From contig NZ_JACHJK010000003.1 in assembly GCF_014203595.1 (NCBI RefSeq), forward strand, positions 558,001-622,000: 64,000 nucleotides of DNA, given 5' to 3'. Shown one piece after another: positions 17,416 through 25,158 of the stretch. Below the pieces are notes generated by a model. The model made no database searches and was not told the DNA's origin. It saw only the letters and a program-made list of their open reading frames with translations. The position numbers and the translations under genes are program-made. The first letter of the stretch is position 1. Every line of letters begins with the position of its first letter. This stretch comes from Streptomyces echinatus. Lineage in GTDB: Bacteria > Actinomycetota > Actinomycetes > Streptomycetales > Streptomycetaceae.

Positions 17416-18327
17416 TCAGGCCGTGTCGGAGACCTCCCCCGGCGCGTCGAGGCCCTCGCCCGGCCTTCCCGGGCCGTCGGCCTCCGGATGGGCCCGCGCG
17501 GTCCGGGCGCGCCCGGCGGGCGTCCCGGCGTCACCGCCCACGAGCAGGCGCCGTACGGCGCCGGACCCCCAGGGCGGGACGCGGGTGCGCAGATACCGGC
17601 GGACGCGGACGCGCGCGCGGGCCAGGCGCGGCAGGGACCGGGGGGCGGGCGGAGCGGGGCCGTCGGGGCCGTCCGTCACGGCTATCTCGACACCGCCGCT
17701 GTACAGCGCCGACAGGTTGTAGAGGAAGGCGCACAACGTCGCGAGGCCGGTGCCCAGCACGACTTCCAGAGCGACGACTCCGCCCGCGATCGACAGAACG
17801 GTGGTCAGGGCGGGCAGCGCCTCCGGGATCATGGCGTCGACCATGACCCAGACGACGCAGGCCGTGACGACGGCGATCAGGCCCAGTCCCGCCAGCAGCA
17901 CGGAGCTCGTCACCATCACCGACCAGGGGTCGGCCTCCGCCAGCCGCAGCCGTATCGTCCGACGGCCGGCCGTGGCGGGCCCGGGGGACGGTGCCGGACG
18001 TCTCCTGGCGCCGGATATCAGGCCGGACCGGCGGGCGCCGACAGGTCCGAACGGGTGAACGGCGCTGGGGACGGGCCCGGGACGGAGAGGGCGCCCTGGC
18101 GCGGGCCCCGCGGGCCCCGCGGAGTCGTGCCGGCCGGGCGGCTCCGAGGGTATGTGGTCCCGCTCGGGGACCGTACCGGGTGCGGGCCGGGCCCTGGCTC
18201 CATCGGGGGGACGTACTCGCTGGTGTCCGGCGGGCCCTGGGTTCGGAGCCGTGCCGGAGCCGCCGTCCTGCTCCAGGACCGACCGTTCGCCGGGGGTGTC
18301 GCGGGGCCTGCGTTTGGCTCGGCTCAT
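17416..18327 (-). CDS. DUF3566 membrane protein
   Basis: About 303 residues. The first about 125 are proline-, glycine- and arginine-rich and disordered. Then come RRTIRLRLAEADPWSVMVTS and two membrane helices (VLLAGLGLIAVVTACVVWVMV and the ALEVVLGTGLATLCAFLYNL region), the DUF3566 core with its FLYNLSALYSGGVEIAV ending. The usual DUF3566 protein is encoded beside gyrA; this is a paralogue elsewhere, with an added charged C-terminal tail. GGAG precedes ATG 18327. The DUF3566 family is linked to cell-envelope growth; the role here is unknown. Confidence 0.82.
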   Translation of the reverse strand: MSRAKRRPRDTPGERSVLEQDGGSGTAPNPGPAGHQRVRPPDGARARPAPGTVPERDHIPSEPPGRHDSAGPAGPAPGRPLRPGPVPSAVHPFGPVGARRSGLISGARRRPAPSPGPATAGRRTIRLRLAEADPWSVMVTSSVLLAGLGLIAVVTACVVWVMVDAMIPEALPALTTVLSIAGGVVALEVVLGTGLATLCAFLYNLSALYSGGVEIAVTDGPDGPAPPAPRSLPRLARARVRVRRYLRTRVPPWGSGAVRRLLVGGDAGTPAGRARTARAHPEADGPGRPGEGLDAPGEVSDTA

Positions 18328-18639
18328 GCCTGTCTCCCTGACTGGCCCGGCAGCCGGCCATGCCCTCCACCAACGAACGGGCCTCCGTCGACCGCCAGGC
18401 GGCCTCTGGGGCCTGCTGGTCCGTGAAACCGACGGTATCGGCCCTTTTGTGAGCATGCATGGCGAAAGGTGTCCGGCCCCGGTCGTCGTGGCCGGGCCGC
18501 GCGGCTCGTGCGGTCCGGCCGGGAGGCCCGGGGGCCTGCTCGGTTCTCCGCCGCCGCCTCCATAGCATCATGGCGAGCAGGCACTGCCGTACCGAGGCAC
18601 GCCTGTGCAAGGGAACGCGCCCCTCGGAGGCATCGGCAC
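18328..18639. other. Intergenic stretch, no gene seen
   Basis: About 310 bases between the DUF3566 gene and the sigma-factor remnant. It should hold the DUF3566 promoter on the minus strand. No convincing frame or hairpin was found. Confidence 0.5.
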
Positions 18640-18837
18640 ACGGACCCGCCACAACCCTCCCCCGACGACTCGCTGAGCGCGGCGGCGGAGGCGTTCGAGC
18701 GGCTGCGTCCACGGCTGTTCGGAATCGCGTACCGCGTCCTGGGCAGCGTGTCCGAGGCCGAGGACGTGGTGCAGGACGTGTGGGAGCGCTGGCAGGGCGC
18801 CGACCGCGGTGCGGTCAGGGATTCCGGCGCGTTCCTC
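18640..18837 (+). pseudogene. N-terminal remnant of SigJ/ECF41-type sigma factor
   Basis: The frame reads AEAFERLRPRLFGIAYRVLG then SVSEAEDVVQDVWERWQGAD, the region 2 start of SigJ-like (ECF41) sigma factors, and stops matching after DSGAFL. Beyond that point it runs antisense into an NmrA-like gene. No in-frame start codon with a ribosome site precedes it. The sigma gene has lost region 4 and its C-terminal SnoaL-like extension. Confidence 0.8.
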
Positions 18838-19413
18838 GAGACGCTGGATCTCGGGGCCCGCGATGCTGCGTACGCCGTTCGACGGCTCGCCCTGGGCCGC
18901 CTCGGCGACGGCGGAGGCGACGTCGGCGGCGGCGATGGGGCGCAGCCGCGTGGACGGCATCCGCACCTGCCCGCCCTCGGTCGACATGTCCATCACGGGA
19001 GCGATGAACTCGAAGAACTGCGTCGCGCGCACGATGCTGTAGGGGACGCCACTGTCACGGACGGCTTCCTCCTGGGCGACCTTGGCCCGGTAGTAGCCGT
19101 AGCCGGGCACCTGATCGACGCCGGCGATGGAGAGCGTGACAGGGTGCCGTACGCCCGCCTCCTTCTCGGCCTCGGTCATGTGCCGCGCCGATCGGGTGAA
19201 GAAGTCCAGGGCCGGTTCGGCGTCGAAGGACGGGGAGTTCGACACGTCGACGACCACGTCCGCGCCCTTGAGGGCCTCTGCCAGGCCCTGCCCGGTGAGG
19301 GTGTCGACGCCCGTGGACGGGGATGCCGCCACGGCCTCGTGACCGCGGGCCCGCACCAGCGCGACCACCTGGGAGCCGATGAGCCCCGTGCCGCCGATGA
19401 CCACGATCTTCAT
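18838..19413 (-). pseudogene. 3'-truncated NmrA-like NAD(P)-binding protein
   Basis: From ATG 19413, with GGAGAC upstream, the protein has the GGTGLIGSQV nucleotide loop, SPSTGVDTLTGQGL and RATQFFEFIAPVMD, typical of NAD(P)H-binding NmrA-like enzymes about 250 residues long. It matches until AGPEIQRLEE (residue about 190), then reads antisense through the convergent sigma remnant. The junction near 18835-18840 is a CTCGAG. ECF41 sigma genes are often found next to such oxidoreductases, so one deletion appears to have removed both 3' ends. Confidence 0.78.
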
Positions 19414-19650
19414 ACTGTCTCCGTTGTGCTGATTCGCTTGGTGGCGGACACCGGCGGACGCCCCGCCGGACCCGGTGCGCAGAGCCGCACACCAGAGAGA
19501 CAGGGCAGCGGCCGACTCTGTGACAGCCAGGGTGGAACCCGCCCCCAGTCGGGACAGCGGGCCGGCCCCGGTCCCCGCTGACCCGGAGTACGGGACGCCG
19601 CAAGACGACGGCGGCGGCATCCGCACGGGGCGGGGAGCTGCTCGTGGAGC

Positions 19651-20880
19651 TCAGTAGGCGTAACTGGTGTTGCCGCCGAGGGAGACGGCCGCGCTCTTGA
19701 TGGCGGAGACTTCCTGGGCGATTCTCACGTCCCGGAAGCGGGACTCGGTGGTGCCGTTGCCGAGCTGGCCCTCACCGTTGTGACCCCAGGTCAGGACGTC
19801 ACCGTCGGCCGACACGGCGACTCCGTGCCTGGCACCGGCGGCGAGGTCCAGTGCCCCCAGAAGACGTGGGATCTCCACGGGCGCCGTCCGGTTGACGCCG
19901 AGGACGGTGGCGCCGGAGGAATCGTCCTCTTCGAGGAGCTGGCCGTACTGGTTGTTGCCCCAGCCCCAGACGTGGCCGTCCTTGGTCTGGGCGTAGTTGT
20001 GGTACGCGCCGGCCTCGATGTCGGTGACCTCCCGGAGCCGGTCGACGTCCACGGGGCGCGTCGAGGACCTGATGCTGGAGTCGCCGAGCTGGCCGTAGAG
20101 GTTGTCGCCCCAGGACTTCACGGTGCCGTCGGCGGTGAGCGCGAGGGCGTGGTGGCAGCCCGCGTCGATCCTGACGATGTCCTTCAGGCCGACGACCTGC
20201 CGGGGCACGGAGCTGGTGGCACGGTCTCCGGTGCCCAACTGGCCCAGGTTCCCCCGGCCCCAGGCGTAGACCTCACCGTTCTCCAGCAGGGCGAGGCTGA
20301 AGTCGCAGCCCGCGGAGATCTGCCTGGCCCCGGGCATGCCCGCGACCCGGTCGGGCAGCGTGCGGCTGTCGCCGGTGCGGTTGTCACCGAGCTGGCCGTA
20401 GCGGTTGTCGCCCCAGGAATACACCCGGCCACCGGTGTCGAGGGCGAGGGCATGCCTGCCGCCGGCGGCGATGTCCTTGATGTTCGCCAGGCGTGGCACG
20501 GCGGCCGGCACGGTGTGGTTGCCGTGGTCGCCGGTACCCAGTTGGCCGGCGGAGTTGCGGCCCCACGCCGTGACGGTCCCGCCGGCGCGGGCGAGCGCGA
20601 AGGAGTCGGCCGAGGCGGTTCCGCCGGCCGAGATCTGCTCCACCCGGGCCCGCGGCAGACCGGTCACCGAGGTCGGGGAGAGGCTGTCGGTGAGAGTGCC
20701 GTTGCCGAGCTGGCCGGTGCGGCCGGATCCCCAGCTCATGACGGTGGGGGCGCCGTCCCGGACGACGGCGGCGGGGGGACCTGAACCCGGCGCGGCGGCG
20801 GGGGGACCGGAGGCGAGCGCGGCGGCGGCGCCGGCCAGCAGCGCCAGATGACGGAGCGCGCGCCGAGGTGATCGGGTCAT
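19651..20880 (-). CDS. Secreted RCC1-repeat protein
   Basis: About 409 residues, with a signal peptide (RRALRHLALLAGAAAALASG). Seven RCC1-type blades follow, each marked by a WGxNxxGQLGxG motif (for example VTAWGRNSAGQLGTG and VYSWGDNRYGQLGDN), forming one beta-propeller. ATG 20880 follows GAAAGG. Bacterial secreted RCC1 proteins are thought to bind proteins or surfaces; no catalytic domain is present. It is apparently monocistronic. Confidence 0.88.
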   Translation of the reverse strand: MTRSPRRALRHLALLAGAAAALASGPPAAAPGSGPPAAVVRDGAPTVMSWGSGRTGQLGNGTLTDSLSPTSVTGLPRARVEQISAGGTASADSFALARAGGTVTAWGRNSAGQLGTGDHGNHTVPAAVPRLANIKDIAAGGRHALALDTGGRVYSWGDNRYGQLGDNRTGDSRTLPDRVAGMPGARQISAGCDFSLALLENGEVYAWGRGNLGQLGTGDRATSSVPRQVVGLKDIVRIDAGCHHALALTADGTVKSWGDNLYGQLGDSSIRSSTRPVDVDRLREVTDIEAGAYHNYAQTKDGHVWGWGNNQYGQLLEEDDSSGATVLGVNRTAPVEIPRLLGALDLAAGARHGVAVSADGDVLTWGHNGEGQLGNGTTESRFRDVRIAQEVSAIKSAAVSLGGNTSYAY

Positions 20881-21227
20881 GTCTGCCTTTCGTGACGAGC
20901 GGCGAAAGGACCGGCGCGCCGTCGGTCGCGCGTGTCCCGGGCAACCAGGAGCCGGCCTCCCGGGGGCGGGCCTGCGCATCCCGCACTACGGGCACGAAAG
21001 AACGTAACCACCGGGCGGCCGACGACACGTGTCCCTCGCCCGTTCGACCCAGTGCACAAAATCATTCCACCCGCTCGTGTGACATGTCGCGTCCAGAACG
21101 GCCGGCGGTGCGTCAGCTGAGCTCGTCCGTACGGGAGCGGACGGTTCGGCTCGACGCACTTCGGCATCGCCTTGCGGTCGGGCGGCCGCCGCCCGTCCGT
21201 TCGCGGCGCTCACCGTACGATGCCGCC
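20881..21227. other. Divergent intergenic region
   Basis: About 350 bases separating the RCC1 gene and the hydrolase gene. The right end holds TACGAT at 21216-21221, six bases before the hydrolase ATG, a likely -10 box for a leaderless message. The centre (about 20995-21090) is less GC-rich and probably carries the RCC1 promoter. No gene was seen. Confidence 0.5.
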
Positions 21228-22097
21228 ATGACGATCTCCGAGCGGGACGAGCCGCTGATACGGGTCCTCCACGACGAGTCCCGCGCCGACCTGCACGCAC
21301 CGGATCGTCCGCGCCCCATCCGCGTCTATCTGTGGGAGCCCCGCCACCCGTCGCCCGCGCCCGCTCCGCTCGTCGTCGTCTCGCACGGCACCGGCGGCTC
21401 GGGCAGTGCCATGGGCTGGCTGGTGCGTCCGCTGTGCGAGGCGGGCTTCCGGGTGGTGGCCCTGGACCATCACGGCAACAACTTCATCGACGGTTACGAG
21501 CCGGAAGGCTTCCTGCACGTCTGGGAGCGCCCCCGGGATGTGTCCTTCGTCCTCGACACGCTCGCCCGGGAACAGCCCCTCGGTCCGGTCGGCGCGGCGG
21601 GTTTCTCCCTCGGTGCCTACGCGTCGGTGGCGCTCGCCGGGGCGCGTCTGGACCCGCGCACCCTGATGGCCGTGCTGACCGGGGCGGTGCCCCTGCCGGA
21701 GATCCCCGAGTTCCCCGATGTCCTGGAGGCGCTGCGGAAGAAGCATCCGGACGACGACTCGTCACGGCGTGCTTTGGACCGCGCGGGAGCGGACCACTCG
21801 GACGCCCGCATACGCGCGGTCTTCCAAGTGGCGCCAGGTGTCGGCGCGTTGGTGACGCCGGAGAGTCTGGCAACCGTGCGGGTGCCGGTGGAGATCCGCT
21901 GGGGTGGTGCCGACACGATCGCTCCCTACGACCTCGACACCAGGCCCTACCTGGACCACATCCCCACGGCGCGTGGCCGCTCGGCCGGCCCCGACGTCCG
22001 CCACGACGACTTCTTCGCGGTGATCCCGGCCGATCCCGCCGTCCGCGTCCGGGTGGGCGAGGAGGCGGCCGCCTTCTTCCTCCAGCACCTGGGCTGA
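21228..22097 (+). CDS. Alpha/beta-hydrolase (dienelactone hydrolase-like)
   Basis: 289 residues. VVVSHGTGGSG is the oxyanion-loop strand and GAAGFSLGAYAS carries the nucleophile serine in GFSLG. A later aspartate is in IRWGGADTIAPYD and the histidine in VRHDDFF. No signal peptide is present. ATG 21228 lies just after a TACGAT -10 box, so the transcript is probably leaderless. It hydrolyses an unknown ester or lactone. Confidence 0.85.
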   Translation: MTISERDEPLIRVLHDESRADLHAPDRPRPIRVYLWEPRHPSPAPAPLVVVSHGTGGSGSAMGWLVRPLCEAGFRVVALDHHGNNFIDGYEPEGFLHVWERPRDVSFVLDTLAREQPLGPVGAAGFSLGAYASVALAGARLDPRTLMAVLTGAVPLPEIPEFPDVLEALRKKHPDDDSSRRALDRAGADHSDARIRAVFQVAPGVGALVTPESLATVRVPVEIRWGGADTIAPYDLDTRPYLDHIPTARGRSAGPDVRHDDFFAVIPADPAVRVRVGEEAAAFFLQHLG

Positions 22098-22630
22098 CTC
22101 CGCCCGCACCCGGCTTCCTCCGTTCGCACGGACCACGACCACGCGCATCGAGCCGGGACGGGCTGAGCCCCGGCCATCGCACCTGGTCGGGCTTCGACCG
22201 GGCGCCCGACCACAACGCACGCTCCTTCACCGCCGACGGCTACCTCCGCACCGGCCACCTCGCGCGGCGCACGCCGGACGGCAACCCGGTGGTGACCGGC
22301 CACCTCGCGGAGGTCCCCTCGCGGGCCGATCCCGAAACTCCGTCCTGCCGGTGACCGGCACGGATCCGCACGCCGCCCCCGCCCACCTGCCTGTCCGCAA
22401 CTCTTCCGGGACGGCCGGGGCCCGGCCCGATCTCCGCCGCCGCGCCCGTCACGGCTTCGGCACGGCGGGCGGCGCCCGCCGTACGAGGGCCCGTCAACCT
22501 CCTCATGCCGGGTACGCCGTCGAGGGAATCCTCCGGTGCCGCCCCGTGCCCGCCTCCGTCATGTGCCAGGCTGCCGCCGATGGCCCCGCTTCCACCCTCC
22601 GGGCCCGGTTCAGTGCAGGAGGCAACGCCC
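22098..22630. other. Gene-poor stretch with a ligase remnant
   Basis: About 530 bases between the hydrolase and the methyltransferase. Apart from a scrap of an adenylate ligase (22191-22310), no frame or hairpin is convincing. Its right end carries the AGGAGG site of the methyltransferase. Confidence 0.5.
22191..22310 (+). pseudogene. Scrap of aryl-adenylate ligase (EntE/DhbE-like)
   Basis: About 40 codons read GFDRAPDHNARSFTADGYLR then TGHLARRTPDGNPVVTGH, close to the A8-region [23 protein letters not shown] of 2,3-dihydroxybenzoate-AMP ligases. The key aspartate of TGD is histidine here. Nothing upstream or downstream continues the protein. It is probably what is left of a lost siderophore-type gene. 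Confidence 0.6.
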
Positions 22631-23371
22631 TTGACCGCCGCCGAAAACCCCCTCGACTGGGACACCTCCGCCGCGGCCGACGCCTACCGGGACCGCGACA
22701 TGCGGCTGGCCGAACAGCTGATCTTCCCCGGTGTGCTGCGACGGCTGGCGGGCGGCGCGGGGCCCGGCCGGCTGGCCCTGGACATCGGGTGCGGCACCGG
22801 CGCGGTCGCGGCGCAGCTCGCGCACATCGGGGAGTGGATGGTCCAGGCCCTGGATCCGTCGGCCGACATGCTGGGCATCGCCCGCTCCGACCGGCCCCAC
22901 CCGCGCATCTCCTACCGGCTGTTCGACGGGCGCGCCCTGGACTGGCTCGGTGACGACAGCGTCGACGCCGCCGTGTGCTGCCTGGTGTACTGCACCGACC
23001 CCGACGACGAACGGCTGGCCGGACTCACCGCCGAGATCCGCCGTGTGCTGCGTCCCGGCGCCCCGTACCTCCTGGCCGACCTCAATCCGGCGGCGACCGG
23101 CGTGGCCTTCTCCACCTTGCGCCACGGCGAGCCGGAGGCCGTCTACGGCGACGGAGACCCGGTGCCCACGCTGCTGCGCCTGCGTGACGGCACGATGATG
23201 ACCAGCGCCACCTACTACCGCTCCCTCGACCGGTACCGGTCCCTGCTGACCGGAGCCGGTTTCCCCTCCCCCACCGTCGAGCTGCCCACGCTCCCGGCCG
23301 GCGGCACCGCCGCGGAGACCCCGGCGGAGACCCGGACGGCGCCGTACATGATCTTGACGACTCACGCCTGA
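22631..23371 (+). CDS. Class I SAM-dependent methyltransferase
   Basis: 246 residues. The SAM-binding motif I is LALDIGCGTGAVAAQLA, followed by VQALDPSADMLGIAR (motif II) and VDAAVCCLVYC, with IRRVLRPGAPYLLADL after it. A TTG start at 22631 is chosen because AGGAGG (22617-22622) lies eight bases upstream and the methyltransferase fold starts just after; longer GTG or ATG starts add a low-complexity tail. Substrate unknown. Confidence 0.85.
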   Translation: MTAAENPLDWDTSAAADAYRDRDMRLAEQLIFPGVLRRLAGGAGPGRLALDIGCGTGAVAAQLAHIGEWMVQALDPSADMLGIARSDRPHPRISYRLFDGRALDWLGDDSVDAAVCCLVYCTDPDDERLAGLTAEIRRVLRPGAPYLLADLNPAATGVAFSTLRHGEPEAVYGDGDPVPTLLRLRDGTMMTSATYYRSLDRYRSLLTGAGFPSPTVELPTLPAGGTAAETPAETRTAPYMILTTHA

Positions 23372-23545
23372 GCGGGCCGCACGCCCCCGCCGCACCACGA
23401 CGCGCCCCGCCCCCTGGCGAGCGTTCCGGAACGGCAGTTGGTGATCACTCCAATGGCGGATGCAGCGGACGGTGGCCAAGTGGTGAGGTGAGCAGGCAAG
23501 TTGATCATTCCGGCCCCCGGGCCACTCGACGGGAGAACCGCGACC

Positions 23546-23917
23546 ATGAAGCGCCTCACGACCCTCCTCACCGCGACCCTGATCACCGCCGGTGCCGTCT
23601 TCGCCACATCGGCCGGCGCACAGGCGGCGGACTGCCGTTCGGGATACTTCTGCGTCTGGACGGACGTGAACTTCGACGGCCTGAAGATCGAGCACAGCGG
23701 CGACGACCACTGGTGGGAGGGCGACATGTTCAAGCACGACTCCTCGTGGGCGAACCACGGCCTCTCCGGCCCCGGGGTGAAGGATCACGTCAAGGTGTAC
23801 GAGGGCCGCGAGCTGCTGGGCCGGGTCACCCTCTGTCTGGCCCCGGGCCAGGAGGTCGGCTACGACGGGGGCGCCAACGACCAAGGCGGTTCCCACACCT
23901 GGTCCACGGGCTGCTGA
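23546..23917 (+). CDS. Peptidase inhibitor family I36-like secreted protein
   Basis: 123 residues. A signal peptide ends at about AGAQA; then ADCRSGYFCVWTDVNFDG, the typical start of I36 (SMI-like) beta-gamma crystallin-fold proteins with its CxxGxxCxW pattern, and a closing C-terminal cysteine. GGGAG lies upstream of ATG 23546. Family members inhibit extracellular metalloproteases, or act as small matrix proteins; inhibition is not shown here. Confidence 0.83.
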   Translation: MKRLTTLLTATLITAGAVFATSAGAQAADCRSGYFCVWTDVNFDGLKIEHSGDDHWWEGDMFKHDSSWANHGLSGPGVKDHVKVYEGRELLGRVTLCLAPGQEVGYDGGANDQGGSHTWSTGC

Positions 23918-23919
23918 CG

Positions 23920-23937
23920 CGTCGGCCGGCGCCGACG
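23920..23937. terminator. Short bidirectional hairpin
   Basis: CGTCGGC-CGGC-GCCGACG lies between the convergent I36 and LacI genes and may terminate both. It is short and very GC-rich. Confidence 0.5.
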
Positions 23938-23944
23938 GCGGGTG

Positions 23945-24985
23945 TCAGGCCGACTCCCGCACGACCAGCTCCGGGTCGAACACGACCGATGTGGGCCGGG
24001 TCCGGGTGCCGTGGATGTGTTCGTCGAGGAGGCGGGCCATCTCGGCGGCCATGTCCTCCACCGGCTGGCGCACGGTGGTCAGGTGGGGCCGGCGGGCGAC
24101 GGCGACGGTGGAGTCGTCGAAGCCGACGACCGCCACGTCCTGCGGTACGCGTCGGCCGTGGTCCCGCAGCACCTGGCAGGCACCGCGGGCCATGAGGTCG
24201 TTGGCCGCGAACACCCCGTCCACGTCGGGGTGTTCGGCGAGGAGGCCGGTCATGGCGGCGAGGCCGCTGTCCAGGGTGAAACCGCCCTCGGCGACCGGGA
24301 CACAGGGAAGGCCTCGGCGCGCGAGGGTGTCACGGAAGCCGGCCAGCCGCTCCTGGCCGGCGGCGACCGCCAGCGGCCCGCAGATCGTGGCCGGTCTGCG
24401 GCAGCCGCGAGCGAGCAGGTGCTCGGCGGCGAGCCGGCCGCCGTCCCGGTGGGCCAGGTCGACGTAGCTGAGCGGGACGGCGCGGGCGGGCCGGGCGAAG
24501 AGGACCGCGGGCAGCCGGGCCTCGGCGAGGAGCGCCGGCAGCGGGTCGTCGGCGTGGCTGGAGACCACCAGCGCTCCGTCGGCCCGTCCCTGACGCAGGT
24601 AGGTCACCACTTCACGGCGGGAGGCGGCCGACTCGGCGAACATCAGCACGGGGTGGACGGAACGGGGGCGGAGGTAGCCGACGATCCCGGCGACGACCCG
24701 CCCGAAGAAGGGGTCGGCGAACACCCGGGCGGCGAAGGCGGCCTGTGCCTCGTCTGAGGCGTCCCCCGCGCCGGACACGACCAGTGCGACGGTCTCGGCC
24801 CGCCGGGTGACGAGGGAGCGGGCGGCGCGGTTGGGGGCGTAGCCGGTGCGTTCGATGGCCTGGCGGACCAGCTCCTGGATCGCCGGGTCCACATTGCGTA
24901 CGCCGTTGACGACCCGGGAGACGGTGGCCCGGGAGACGCCGGCCTCCCGGGCGACGTCCTCCAGGGTCGGGGCCTGTCTGCTCAT
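23945..24985 (-). CDS. LacI-family transcriptional regulator
   Basis: About 346 residues. The N-terminal helix-turn-helix and hinge (TLEDVAREAGVSRATVSRVV, then NGVRNVDP) are followed by a sugar-binding periplasmic-type domain ending AEMARLLDEHI. ATG 24985 is used; GTG 24994 is possible. LacI proteins of this kind bind GC-centred palindromes. AGAGCGCTCT lies 37 bases upstream, and similar sites precede the DUF1996 and beta-helix genes, suggesting one carbohydrate-responsive regulon. Confidence 0.9.
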   Translation of the reverse strand: MSRQAPTLEDVAREAGVSRATVSRVVNGVRNVDPAIQELVRQAIERTGYAPNRAARSLVTRRAETVALVVSGAGDASDEAQAAFAARVFADPFFGRVVAGIVGYLRPRSVHPVLMFAESAASRREVVTYLRQGRADGALVVSSHADDPLPALLAEARLPAVLFARPARAVPLSYVDLAHRDGGRLAAEHLLARGCRRPATICGPLAVAAGQERLAGFRDTLARRGLPCVPVAEGGFTLDSGLAAMTGLLAEHPDVDGVFAANDLMARGACQVLRDHGRRVPQDVAVVGFDDSTVAVARRPHLTTVRQPVEDMAAEMARLLDEHIHGTRTRPTSVVFDPELVVRESA

Positions 24986-25158
24986 GCCCGGCACCCTAAC
25001 GGCCGGGTGGTCCGCGCGGACAGAGCGCTCTCCGGGCGGGGCGTCTGCAGGCCTCCCCGTTCACCAGGACGTCGAGGATCAGGGGCAGTTCGCCCGCCGA
25101 GCGGCCGGCCGAGGTCGTCCTCGTCGGTCATCCCCACCCCCGCATGCGTCGACGGTCG
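24986..25158. promoter_or_regulatory. LacI-gene upstream region with operator-like palindrome
   Basis: AGAGCGCTCT at 25022-25031 is a perfect 10-base palindrome, extended by C on its right. It lies just upstream of the LacI gene, where an autoregulatory site is expected. The gap also carries the end of the glycosidase transcript. Confidence 0.6.
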
